Assembly: GCF_000204055.1 (NCBI RefSeq)
Contig: NW_006768780.1
Location: 1,533,866 to 1,577,668, forward strand
From: Melampsora larici-populina 98AG31
Taxonomy: Eukaryota; Basidiomycota; Pucciniomycetes; Pucciniales; Melampsoraceae
Reading direction: 5' to 3'
Length of the DNA: 43,803 nucleotides
Part shown: positions 8,494 to 17,139 of the stretch, piece after piece
Layout of the letters: every line of letters begins with the position of its first letter
Numbering within the stretch: position 1 is the stretch's first letter
Translations under genes and position numbers: made by a program
The notes under the pieces: generated by a model
Database searches by the model: none
Seen by the model: the letters and a program-made list of their open reading frames with translations, nothing else
What the model was told of the DNA's origin: nothing

Positions 8494-10612
8494 ATGTCGT
8501 CCCAATATTCTGCTTTCATCGCCTCCAAGATAATGAAGCTCACCCTCTCTCCCTGTAGACCATTTGGGGATCAAAGCGGTGTTGGAATATCTCGCCCAAT
8601 GGTGTTTGGCACCTTGGTTCACCATCCTCTGGGTTTCGTGGATCCACACGGTTACAACGGAGCGTTCAATCCGTGAGTCATCAGGTTCCAAGTGTTGTAC
8701 ATTGAGACGGTGGCTAATCCTGGGTCGTTCTCGATATAGGCCGATGGCTCAACCTGGCGTGACCGGTATATCCCGCCAGTCGAGTGTGGCCAATTTGGGC
8801 GATGAAGTGCCAGTCTTTTTCGATCCCAATGTTTCATCAGGAGTCGAACGGGTCAATCCCACCCAAGGCACGCAACATCCGGACATCGCCTTGAGTGATT
8901 TGGTGGATGAACTGGAATGGACCCCTCCATTCCAAGCGTGCAGTGTCCGAGTCTTCGAGGCGGCAATGCGTTCGGATGCTTGTGTGGCCAACGACGCCAA
9001 TGGTCAGGGTCAACCGACTCGTGAGGAATCTGTCTTGTCTATTGATTCAATTGAATCGCCCATTGAGACTCCAATTAAAGGAAAAGGTGAGCGTTTTGAG
9101 ACGAACACGGATCTCACTTCGTTGCGCTGACAGTTGAACATTTTAATTTTTAGGCCCTGTGGTTCCAGTTAACGTGATGGGATCTTATAACGTCAAGCTC
9201 TCTTACCTCATGTACACTGAAAAAGGAGTCAATCCCCTCAAAACCTCAACTCAAAATTTGAAGAACGGTACCGGCAAATGGATGCCTTATCAAATCGATC
9301 CCACCACGAAAATCATTGACATTGACAACAATGATTTCCTGGCTCTTAAGGAAATGTTGTTTACGGTGGCCGACACTATCGGCACCGATGCTCCTCCCGG
9401 AGGAAACAGTGCAATTTTCAAGTTGGCCAATGCTAGCGGATCCGTTTCTATCTGCGTCTACATAGATCGTCACGATGTCTTCAGTCGTAGCAAGAGTTGC
9501 AAGCTTGTCAAAGATCAGGACGTACAAGATTTCTCTGCGGCGGTCCAGGCTTGTCCTTTGCAAGAGGCAGGTATCTCCATATCAATGGCTGATCCTGCTA
9601 AGTCTGCGAAAATCGCTGACACTGTAAGTACTTTATATCCTTACGTAAAGTTTTTGACTTGGTCTGATACCCTTTTCCGTTTTTAGAAAATTGCTATGGC
9701 TCAAACTTGATTGAAGGCCATGAGCGCCATGAACACTTCTTTGCTCACTACTTCACAACTCACGGATTCTATTCCGCTTGACCCAATTCAAGTGAAACTC
9801 GAGGCTCTCATCAAGAAGTACGGATCTCTTGAGAACCACAGCCGCGGAGGTTGGCGCGTGTATAAAACCCAAGAAGCTTCAAAATACATGCAAATGAACT
9901 ATGAGCACTTGCATAAGTGGGCTGAAGAATTAGTGAGTCTATGTGTGTAACCTGATGGCTTTGTGATGTGAAATTGATCAAGATGAATCTATAGGCAGAA
10001 GCTCAACGAGGTGTCGATTTAGAGAATCCACCAATGTACCTTGAAGGTTTCAAATGGACTGATGTGAAACGGCCTTTGTCAACTGCGGCTCCCCAAGCCT
10101 CCAACAAAAAGAAACACGCCTCCGACTTCAAAGCTCCTTTTTTGGGCAGCATTGGCGGTTACACCAAATGCCAAGGTTATCACATCAAGATCAATCGTGA
10201 AGAGCTTGAAGAAGTGAAGAAGTACTGTAACTTGGACGAATTCCTCGATTATGCCAGTATTACGCCTTTCTTTGTGTCCAAATTGGCGGAGTTGTTACGC
10301 GATCATCACATCGACAGTTTCGAACAATTCCTCTTTCCCGAACTTATGAACATCCGCGACGTGCTTGGATTAGGGATCTCTTGGGGGATGGCTATGAAAT
10401 TATTTGCACAAAGTTGTCTTTTTTATAAACAAATCAAGAAAGAGATTTCCACCTGTAATCGTATCAGCGCGCGCGAAGGTCCATACCACCTTTTGAAGAA
10501 AGGGGCCACCTCAGGAGCCAGCGAATCCAGTTCGAATGCGCCTCAAGCTGGACCTAGCCAACTGCCCTACACGGGGCCACCTCAAGGTTCTGGTGCAGAC
10601 TCTGTGCTTTAA
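8494..10612 (+). pseudogene. Second gene of the Tc1-type element: ~619-aa unknown protein with SAM-like tail, one in-frame TGA
   Basis: Five exons fit perfectly: 8494..8672, 8740..9086, 9154..9623, 9687..9932, 9995..10612; introns are 62-67 nt. The ATG has a strong context (GCCACCATGTCG). The only defect is a TGA at 9708-9710, one transition from CGA; the frame stays open on both sides. I do not recognise a named family. Visible parts: a short N-terminal region rich in Gly/Pro/His, an acidic linker, a central domain (exon 3) that could be a beta-grasp/ubiquitin-like fold, a helical WRVYKTQEASKYMQMNYEHL segment, and a C-terminal helical module (LDEFLDYASITP...LGLGISWGMAMKLF) that resembles a SAM-like domain. 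From memory, multi-copy basidiomycete proteins of unknown role share this order; that link is inference. An accessory transposition function is possible. Confidence 0.7.
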
Positions 10613-11417
10613 ACAGCTTGTCGCCAGTATTGAAAGCGCTCTTTCAACAAGATCTTTCACAATTTAGGTTGTATGATTTCATGTTATTTTGGATTGTGAG
10701 CTATGATGTTGTGCAACTTATGCCTACCAACTTGTGTGTGCGCGCTCTTGTGAGCATTTGTGGATTTGTAAGACCTTGGTCTTTGTACAGGCAATATGCT
10801 AATTGAATAACAATTATGTTTGATTTTGCCCCCAAAAAAATTTGAGTTGCAATAAATTTGCGCTTGATCAGACAACCTGTTCAAGCTATGCCCCCAAAAA
10901 CTGAGGCAGAGGTTTCTTTAAACCAGCAGTGAAATTCTTTGGCCAAATTTGGCATACGCCACTTTGCCTTATTGCCCAAGGCTTAAATTGCCCACGCCCT
11001 GAGTTGGAACCTCTACAAGAGTGGCACAATTTGGAGACTATCTCGCCATCAAAGTGACCAAGATGAGTCTTTGTTGGCGAGATAGTCTCAGTTTTTTTTG
11101 GGTGGACTTCGCAGATGAGAGAAAAATTTGAAAACAAAAGAATTCATTTCTTTAACCAAATGTACGCCTTTGCGTGTATTTAAGCCAACTCCAAACATCT
11201 AAGTATACCTCACCAAAACATGACATATCAAATCCTCCATCAGGAGGATCTCAGGATAAAGGAAGATCAATCACTGAAAATCACGCGCACATAAAAGAAA
11301 CATTTCTGGGGACTCAATAATGTGAGAAACAGTAAAGACAAAAAAAACAAAACTTGACACCATAACAAGTGCATTGGGGTAGACAAGGGCCATCACAAGA
11401 GGCAACAGAGGCTCTAT
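10613..11417. other. Convergent spacer of the Tc1-type element
   Basis: About 0.8 kb between the stops of the two element genes. It holds AATAAA at 10851-10856 (240 nt after the plus-strand stop), two copies of ATGCCCCCAAAAA-like sequence, and the hairpin at 11034-11089. No gene is seen. Confidence 0.55.
11034..11089. terminator. Hairpin plus T-run between convergent genes
   Basis: GAGACTATCTCGCCA (11034-11048) pairs perfectly with TGGCGAGATAGTCTC (11075-11089); the loop is 26 nt and is followed by TTTTTTTT about two bases later. It may help end transcription from both sides or may be a tiny inverted repeat. Confidence 0.5.
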
Positions 11418-11642
11418 CTAAAGGTCAAATCGTTCATTGTACTTCTCCCAGTAGGCATCAGTGGTGTAGCCACTGTTAACCATTAACGGTTGCAACAAAC
11501 GTCTAGTCATCACCCTACCAGCCAAACGAAGGAGATAAGTTGCCTTATCATCAATCCAATGCCAGACTTTCTCTCTTTGAAGTCTGTGTTTCATCGCGGC
11601 AAAAGCCTTCTCGATGGGATTCAGATTGGGAGAATATGCCGG

Positions 11643-11647
11643 TAAAT
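11643..11647. repeat. Target-site duplication TAAAT (left)
   Basis: TAAAT at 11643-11647 is repeated at 14603-14607, directly flanking the LTR element. Keeping one copy restores the transposase reading frame. Confidence 0.9.
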
Positions 11648-11984
11648 TGTAAGGTTGAGGATCACTCGACCTTCACTGGGGGTGACTCACAGGCCGAAGC
11701 CTAGACTGATCTATAACCAAGGTGTATTTCACTAGAATAGTAGTCTAGACCACAACAAAAGGTCAGAGAAGAAGCCAGAGATCAAGAGTGGAGAAGAGAA
11801 ACCTCCGAGAGGGAGACCATACCTAGACCACAACAAAAGGTCAGAGAAGAAGCCAGAGATCGAGAGTGGAGAAGAGAAACCTCAGAGAGGAAAGAAGGAA
11901 GGGAGGAGAGGGATGGACAACATATATACCCTCTCTATACAGATACTAAAGATATGCTACAACTGAGTAATCTCCTTCCTTACA
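11648..11984 (-). repeat. LTR (3' LTR in minus-strand orientation)
   Basis: 337 bp with TGTAAGG...CCTTACA ends. It contains an internal tandem duplication of a 78-bp unit beginning CTAGACCACAACAAAAGG (11745 and 11823). It differs from the other LTR by three substitutions and one missing base. Confidence 0.9.
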
Positions 11985-11996
11985 CCCTCCCCTCCT
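11985..11996 (-). promoter_or_regulatory. Polypurine tract
   Basis: Read on the minus strand, AGGAGGGGAGGG directly abuts the 3' LTR, the expected place for second-strand priming. It fixes the orientation of the element. Confidence 0.75.
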
Positions 11997-12190
11997 AAAA
12001 AACAACCCACTCCCTAAAAATCATATAAAAGTTAAATAATCCAATTGGAAAAATGAAAAAATATCCCTCCATCACAGAGTCACAGAGTCTATGGAAAAGG
12101 TAATATGGGACAACAGAGAGTAGAAAGAATATCAAGAACCAAGAAAAGAAGACTTGAACAAAGACCAAATAGAAGACATTAAAGAAGAAT

Positions 12191-13870
12191 TTAAGTTGTT
12201 GAAATTGAAATCCCATTTTCAAGTTGAAAGATCAATGTGCCATCAAAGGAATATAGCAGGACGTCTTGATCAAAAGGACTTTTGTTACAATCCTTACCGA
12301 GGTAAAATCCTTGATCATCTGTTTCCAGTATGCATAGACCAGGATGACGCTTAACAAGTATATCAGATAGTTCTTGAATTTGAGATTGTGTTGGCGGAGG
12401 CGGATAATTGTCAGATCCCGGTCCATATGCAGGTGCAGGTGGTGTCAGTTCAAAATTAAGGGTATCAGGTACTTCTGTCTCTAGAATGATTGCTTTGGTC
12501 TTTTTCTTTTTCTTCTTCTTGATTGGAACACAAGTAGGATCACACACAGCAGAATGAGCAACACTAGAGGTGAGAATTGTTTGATCTGTAGGAGTAGGTT
12601 GATTTGTCCTTGTGAGAGATTCGTTTGAGTTCGGGTCAATAACAGAATTTGATATTGTAGTTGAGTTCAATGGGTGAGCATTGAGGTCCAATTTGGTGGA
12701 ATCAGGCCGAGCGAGTGTTGTAATACAACTGTTTGGGTCAGGATCAATATCTGAAGATTTTGATGACAGAGACAAGCTGATCCGATTAGACAGAGACTCA
12801 GAAGGAGGAGACTTGATAGACTGATAACAGCTGGGTCCGACTTGATTATCTGACATTGATTCTGGAAGCGAGCTCATTGGGTCTGAGTGTGATTCAGAAG
12901 AAAGCAGTTTGATTGGGTGATCATAGCTGGCTGCGGCTTGATCACTTGATTTTGCTGGTTCGGAGTTGATCACGTCTGTTTGTAGATGGTCCGGTGAACG
13001 CAACAAGGCTTCAATCATCGCGCGGACCTCACTCAACTCCTGTCTTAACTCTGCCTGACTTTCTCGGGTCTGATCGAGCTCCCTCAACTCTTGTCTCAAC
13101 GCTACACAACTTTCTTGGGTCGGATCGAGCTGAGATTGAGGCTTGTTTGTAGATTTCATTTGAGTGTCTACAATTGAGTCGTTCGCCAATTCTCCCTCAG
13201 TATGTATAGGAGTCTCTAGTGAGTGTTTAGCAGTGTTCCCTGAGGGTTCCAGATCGGACAACATGGGTAGTTTATGATAAAATTGATGTTCGGCCGGGCT
13301 AGCAAGGTCTAAGAAAGGGAATCGAGGAGAATGAACGCTCCTTGAGCGAGTTCGTCTATCCAGCTCTGGGAATGGTGGTACAGAATGAGGCCGACTTGGA
13401 GGAGAATAACTTGACCAATCAGATGACATTGAACACAACACAGGTTCGGCGATGGTACTTGGCAATGGAGACATCACCACAGGTCGAGTGAAAAAAACTG
13501 GCAAGGGCGGCATTGAACTAGGTCGAGTGTCATAGGGGACTTCGGGAGGAGTTTTGCTGGGCTCAAAAGGTGTGTTGCAGTGCTGGAGAGGGAAGCTGTG
13601 GTATCTTGCTGACTTTGTAGAGTTTTCAGTACGCCGACGCCAGTTCTGCGATCGAATTGAGGGCTTTCTCCGACAGGCATTAGGTGTAAGTGAAGTTCCA
13701 AAGCCATGAGAATGCAGATGCGGTGCAAAGTTCGAGACAAGAAGATTCAGATGATGGGCCAGTGCCGAAACCTGATGTATCGCACTGATGATGTGAGGTG
13801 ACAGATTCAAAATTGGATAAGAAATAGGCAAGCTTGGATGCCCATATGGGTGTGAATATGAATGTGTCAT
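12191..13870 (-). CDS. 559-aa protein of the non-autonomous LTR element
   Basis: A single uninterrupted ATG-to-TAA frame filling most of the element. I find no zinc knuckle, protease or polymerase motif. Seen: a His/Pro/Ser-rich N-terminal half, a short coiled coil made of two copies of an LRQELxELDQTRES-like unit (about residues 265-310), Ser/Asp/Pro-rich disordered repeats, a run of lysines (PIKKKKKKKTK) that could be a nuclear signal or nucleic-acid contact, and an ordered-looking C-terminal ~90 residues ending in alternating hydrophobic positions. The coiled coil may hint at a Gag-like oligomeriser, but no capsid signature is evident. Being open in an otherwise pol-less element suggests recent selection on the protein or very recent insertion. 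Confidence 0.7.
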   Translation of the reverse strand: MTHSYSHPYGHPSLPISYPILNLSPHIISAIHQVSALAHHLNLLVSNFAPHLHSHGFGTSLTPNACRRKPSIRSQNWRRRTENSTKSARYHSFPLQHCNTPFEPSKTPPEVPYDTRPSSMPPLPVFFTRPVVMSPLPSTIAEPVLCSMSSDWSSYSPPSRPHSVPPFPELDRRTRSRSVHSPRFPFLDLASPAEHQFYHKLPMLSDLEPSGNTAKHSLETPIHTEGELANDSIVDTQMKSTNKPQSQLDPTQESCVALRQELRELDQTRESQAELRQELSEVRAMIEALLRSPDHLQTDVINSEPAKSSDQAAASYDHPIKLLSSESHSDPMSSLPESMSDNQVGPSCYQSIKSPPSESLSNRISLSLSSKSSDIDPDPNSCITTLARPDSTKLDLNAHPLNSTTISNSVIDPNSNESLTRTNQPTPTDQTILTSSVAHSAVCDPTCVPIKKKKKKKTKAIILETEVPDTLNFELTPPAPAYGPGSDNYPPPPTQSQIQELSDILVKRHPGLCILETDDQGFYLGKDCNKSPFDQDVLLYSFDGTLIFQLENGISISTT

Positions 13871-13984
13871 CTTTTCAAGGTAAAACCGAGGCTGGTTATG
13901 AGTGTTCTATTGGCACGACCATTGCTATAGGAGAATTCCCAAAAGGAGGCTGTGTTCCATTGAATTAAAACTGTGTAAAATGAT

Positions 13985-14215
13985 ATCTGGGAGTTTGACT
14001 TAAAACACCGTTGGCAGTGAGTGTGATCTGGAAGTTGAACTTGAAACGCCGCAAGAGGCGAGTGAACAGTGTGCTGAATCTCTGGATGGATAATTGAAAA
14101 CTCTTAAAACACCATTAATGGTGAGTCTGATTTGAACTTGAAACACCGTGTAAGGCGAGTGAACAGTCTGCTGAGTCTCTGGTCTGGCTGAATAGCTGAA
14201 AAAAATCGAATTTGT
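13985..14215 (-). repeat. Tandemly duplicated leader of the LTR element
   Basis: Between the 5' LTR and the ORF, a unit of about 105-110 bp occurs twice with changes. Each contains ACACC...GGTG-type and CGCC...GGCG-type small inverted repeats followed by GAGTGAACAG and GAGTCTCTGG-like text. This is where a packaging or primer-binding signal would lie; I could not identify a primer-binding tRNA. Confidence 0.45.
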
Positions 14216-14264
14216 TGATCACTGGATTTGAGAGTTGGTTTGAAGTCGGTATAGATCAAAAAAG

Positions 14265-14602
14265 TGTAAGGTCGAGGATCACTCGACCTTCACTGGGAGG
14301 TGACTCACAGGCCGAAGCCTAGACTGATCTATAACCGAGGTGTATTTCACTAGAATAGTAGTCTAGACCACAACAAAAGGTCAGAGAAGAAGCCAGAGAT
14401 CGAGAGTGGAGAAGAGAAACCTCCGAGAGGGAGACCATACCTAGACCACAACAAAAGGTCAGAGAAGAAGCCAGAGATCGAGAGTGGAGAAGAGAAACCT
14501 CAGAGAGGAAAGAAGGAAGGGAGGAGAGGGATGGACAACATATATACCCTCTCTATACAGATACTAAAGATATGCTACAACTGAGTAATCTCCTTCCTTA
14601 CA
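14265..14602 (-). repeat. LTR (5' LTR in minus-strand orientation)
   Basis: 338 bp, TGTAAGG...CCTTACA, with the same internal 78-bp tandem duplication (14363 and 14441). It is followed by TAAAT (14603-14607), the target-site duplication. Confidence 0.9.
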
Positions 14603-15688
14603 TAAATACACTAAAAGGATGCCTTTTTCTTGACAAAGAGCCTCTATGTCACCACCGTGGTGAATCTTTGCGTTGTCGAGGACCAGAACTGAGTTGGGTG
14701 CCGGGTAGGCGTTCATGACCGGGAGCTATCCAGGACGGACCACGATGGTTAGATTCAAGGTAAGCGCATGAACTACAAATCAGAAACCACCTACCAAATG
14801 GCGCTTGAGGAACATCTCAACGTGAATGCGTTCCACGGGCCCCTTCACCACCACACCCGTGATCATCCCTTGTTCACCAACAGCAGGCAAGATCGTCCAG
14901 TGATCTCCATCGCTGTATCGCTTGGTTCGCACCGTTCTGGTGCCTCTGGGAGCCCATGACCGAGGTCGCATGGCATCTTGCCCGACTACGCCAGACTCGT
15001 CTAAATTTAATCACAAAAAAGTGGGAATATGAGTCAGAATCAGAAAGATTCGAAATAACCAAAAGAAAAGCCTAACCTATAAAGACAAAACACTCTGGAG
15101 GTATGCCAGCCACCGTTCTAATGTAATTGGCTCGGTCTCTGATCGATTGTTTGTGATGAACACCGCGGGTGACTAACAAAGAGAGGCCAAGTCGATCATG
15201 CAGTTCATCACCAATGGTGGTTTTTGAAACTTTGACTCCCGTCTCAAGTTCTAACTTGCTTTGGACCTCGTCTAAGTACATATCGGGGTTTTTCAGGACT
15301 ATATTGCGTAATACAAGGAGATGTTCATCGGATAAGATGTGCGGTCGGCCACGTGTTTCGTACTCAGCAGGATCTCGAACTACGGCGTCGGTGGTTTTGA
15401 AAAGGTGTTTCCAACAGGCAATGGAACGGGGGGAGATCGAGTGATGAAGGGTTTCATTAATGTCGGCTAAGGCATGGTCCTCCAGCGCCATTTTGGTGGC
15501 AGCGAGATTCAAGCCGGCGGAGTACTTGCAAAATCCCATATCGGGTTCCAGAATGATGGGATGATGACCAAGGTGGACGATAAAGCGAAATACAAGATGG
15601 GTTGGGGGGAATTCAAAGCTGATAAGGCGCCCGTTGGACCCTATGCAAGTTGGATCGTGCCCATCTGTGTGCTTGGGGCAGTATTGTT

Positions 15689-15887
15689 TGGATCTGGCCC
15701 CTCGAAGCATTTCTGCATGCAGAGGGTACTTAAATCGATCGAGAACAGATTTCCGGATCCTCAACCGGGTAATCATGCTTTGCCGGTGCGGGGCCCGGGT
15801 ACTCATGAGCAGCACCTGTTGTCCCAACGCACGTCCTCTTTGGACTTTTTATTTTTTTGTTTTTGGCAACCATTTCTGGTTTGACTG
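15689..15887 (-). repeat. Right 199-bp terminal inverted repeat of the Tc1-type element
   Basis: Reverse complement of 8086-8284. It ends ...GGTTTGACTG. The transposase frame stays open into this repeat, but the likely start codon is 150 bp inside the element. Confidence 0.9.
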
Positions 15888-16110
15888 AACATGTACCAAG
15901 AAGTTTTTTGAGATTCTTTACACTCAACTTAGCCGGATAAGGCTTAGAAACCCCTATGGCACCTACACATGACTTACACAATGTAAGCAGGGCATAGAGC
16001 AGCCCTGAGACTTGCAAATACGTCATCCACCCTCAAGTCTCGAGTCCTCAAAGTCTCAAGTCCTCAAGTCTCAAGTCGACACACCCTGACCCACCACTAC
16101 AACTCAACTC
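15888..16110 (-). repeat. Repeat R, left copy, inner part
   Basis: Continuation of R after the Tc1-type insertion. It matches 25941-26500 in inverted orientation, without the hAT MITE: the uninterrupted GCCGGATAAGG at about 15931-15941 is the empty site for that MITE. It contains the CTCAAGTCCTCAAGTCTC mini-repeat and ends around ACTACAACTCAACTC. Confidence 0.75.
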
Positions 16111-16240
16111 CACTCCGTCACTCAACTTACCACCGCTGCTCTATGCCACGTCAAGATCTCAGGTTTGGCGGGTTTGATGGGAATCTTGTAACGATTTGGC
16201 TCTCAAGAGCTCGGTGGTGGGCCAGAAGATTTAAGGAGAA

Positions 16241-16692
16241 CCTGGGGTAATCAGGTCTGCGTGAGTACGGCACAAGCCACTGAGCTACAAGAGCTAAATC
16301 AGAAAATGACAAACCTGGGGTAATCAGGTCTGTGTGAGTACGGCACAAGCCACTGAGCTACAAGAGCTAAATCAGAAAATGAAAAACCTGTGCAACAAGC
16401 AACAGGAGTCACGAAATGAGATCAAGTGAAAAGACTATGAGTAAAAATGCGTAATAAGATTCTTTTTGATCATCAGAGACTCAGCATACCTGGGGTAATC
16501 AGGTCTGCGTGAGTACGGCACAAGCCACTGAGCTACAAGAGCTAAATCAGAAAATGACAAACCTAACAACACACAACAGTTAGTAAAAAGGAAAAAGCAA
16601 TACGAGTAAGAAAACAAACAGACCTGTGCAACAAGCAACAGGAGTCACGAAATGAGATCAAGTGAAAAGACTATGAGTAAAAATGCGTAATA
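16241..16692 (-). repeat. tRNA-like repeat cluster
   Basis: A 73-bp unit occurs three times (16241-16313, 16314-16386, 16489-16561). On the minus strand each reads GCTCTTGTAGCTCAGTGG..., which includes a perfect-looking pol III A-box/tRNA 5' part (TAGCTCAGTGG), and ends in ACCTGATTACCCCAGGT, a 5-bp stem with a 7-nt loop. A second 70-bp unit starting CCTGTGCAACAAGC occurs at 16387-16456 and 16623-16692. No complete cloverleaf can be drawn. It lies just inside repeat R. Confidence 0.6.
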
Positions 16693-17139
16693 CTATGAGT
16701 AGAGAGACATTTGTTAGATTTAGAGATGTTTGTAAAAAGTAAGTAGAGAAATTACTTACAGATTCTTTTTGATAAGGGAAAAGAATCTGTAAGACGGACA
16801 GTAGCACCTATTTAACCAGTAGAAAAGAAACAAGAGCACAAAAGACATTCATTAAACAAAGACAAAAGAAACGCGCAAGTCTCATACGACTTATTCCCAA
16901 AACAGAAATCATTAACCCTTATTTGATAACAACAATTTTCTCATAGCTTGTAATATCTTGATCCGTAAACTTCTTCCTAAATTTGAATTCATTAGACACC
17001 TTTGACAATCTTCATTACCAACATAGCACCGTAAGTCCTTGACCAACTTAGGACGAAAAGAGAACAATTAATTACCACAACAAATCTGAATGGCGACAGA
17101 CTATCCCGTCGACAAAGAACCGGGGTCTCACCCCATCCT

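Larger units (their letters stand above)
11648..14602 (-). mobile_element. Non-autonomous LTR retroelement with its own 559-aa ORF
   Basis: 2,955 bp with two near-identical LTRs (11648-11984 and 14265-14602), 5-bp TAAAT duplications, and a polypurine tract beside the 11648 LTR. The tract and the ORF both put it on the minus strand, with 14265-14602 as the 5' LTR. There is no protease, reverse transcriptase, RNase H or integrase, so it must be mobilised by another element. It is too small for a typical LARD and, unlike a TRIM, has a long open frame. LTR difference is about four changes in 338 bp, indicating a fairly recent insertion. Confidence 0.88.
11418..15539 (-). pseudogene. Tc1/mariner-type DDE transposase, split by an LTR element
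   Basis: A cut-and-paste transposase. Model: complement(14603..14725 joined to 11418..11642 across the LTR element, 14795..15000, 15077..15539), about 338 aa, the usual family length. The ATG at 15539 is the first outside the terminal repeat; the frame is open further upstream into the repeat. Seen: N-terminal helix-turn-helix (ADINETLHHSISPRSI), GRPHILSDEH linker with a second HTH-like region, first Asp in FIDESGVVGQ, second Asp in VLDNAKIHH, and Glu in NPIEKAF. There are 34 residues between the second Asp and the Glu, as in DD34E enzymes. Apart from the retroelement insertion between LLVYL and PAYSPN, the frame is undamaged, so the copy was probably functional until that insertion. Confidence 0.9.
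8086..15887. mobile_element. Tc1/mariner-type transposon with two convergent genes
   Basis: A 7,802-bp unit, about 4.84 kb once the nested LTR element and its duplicated 5 bp are removed. Its ends are 199-bp terminal inverted repeats starting CAGTCAAACC. It is inserted in repeat R: joining 8085 to 15888 gives the sequence seen uninterrupted in the right R copy near 26500 (ATTATACATGTACC), with TA on the left and AA (one mutated base) on the right. That empty site shows the whole interval moved as one element. It carries a plus-strand gene (8494-10612) and a minus-strand DDE transposase (15539-11418) that converge on a spacer with a hairpin. Each gene starts about 150-210 bp inside a terminal repeat, so the repeats probably supply both promoters. 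Confidence 0.85.

Noticed and set aside
9708..9710. Programmed TGA readthrough or selenocysteine
   Set aside because: No readthrough context (next base is T) or structural element is evident, and similar CGA-to-TGA changes occur in the other elements, so mutation is simpler.
15540..15827. N-terminal extension of the transposase into the terminal repeat
   Set aside because: The frame is open, but the segment lacks transposase similarity and starts inside the terminal repeat; kept only as a possible alternative start.
16241..16561. Functional tRNA genes
   Set aside because: The minus strand has a tRNA-like 5' half and A-box, but D-arm pairing, a T-arm with TTC loop and an acceptor partner are missing in all three copies.
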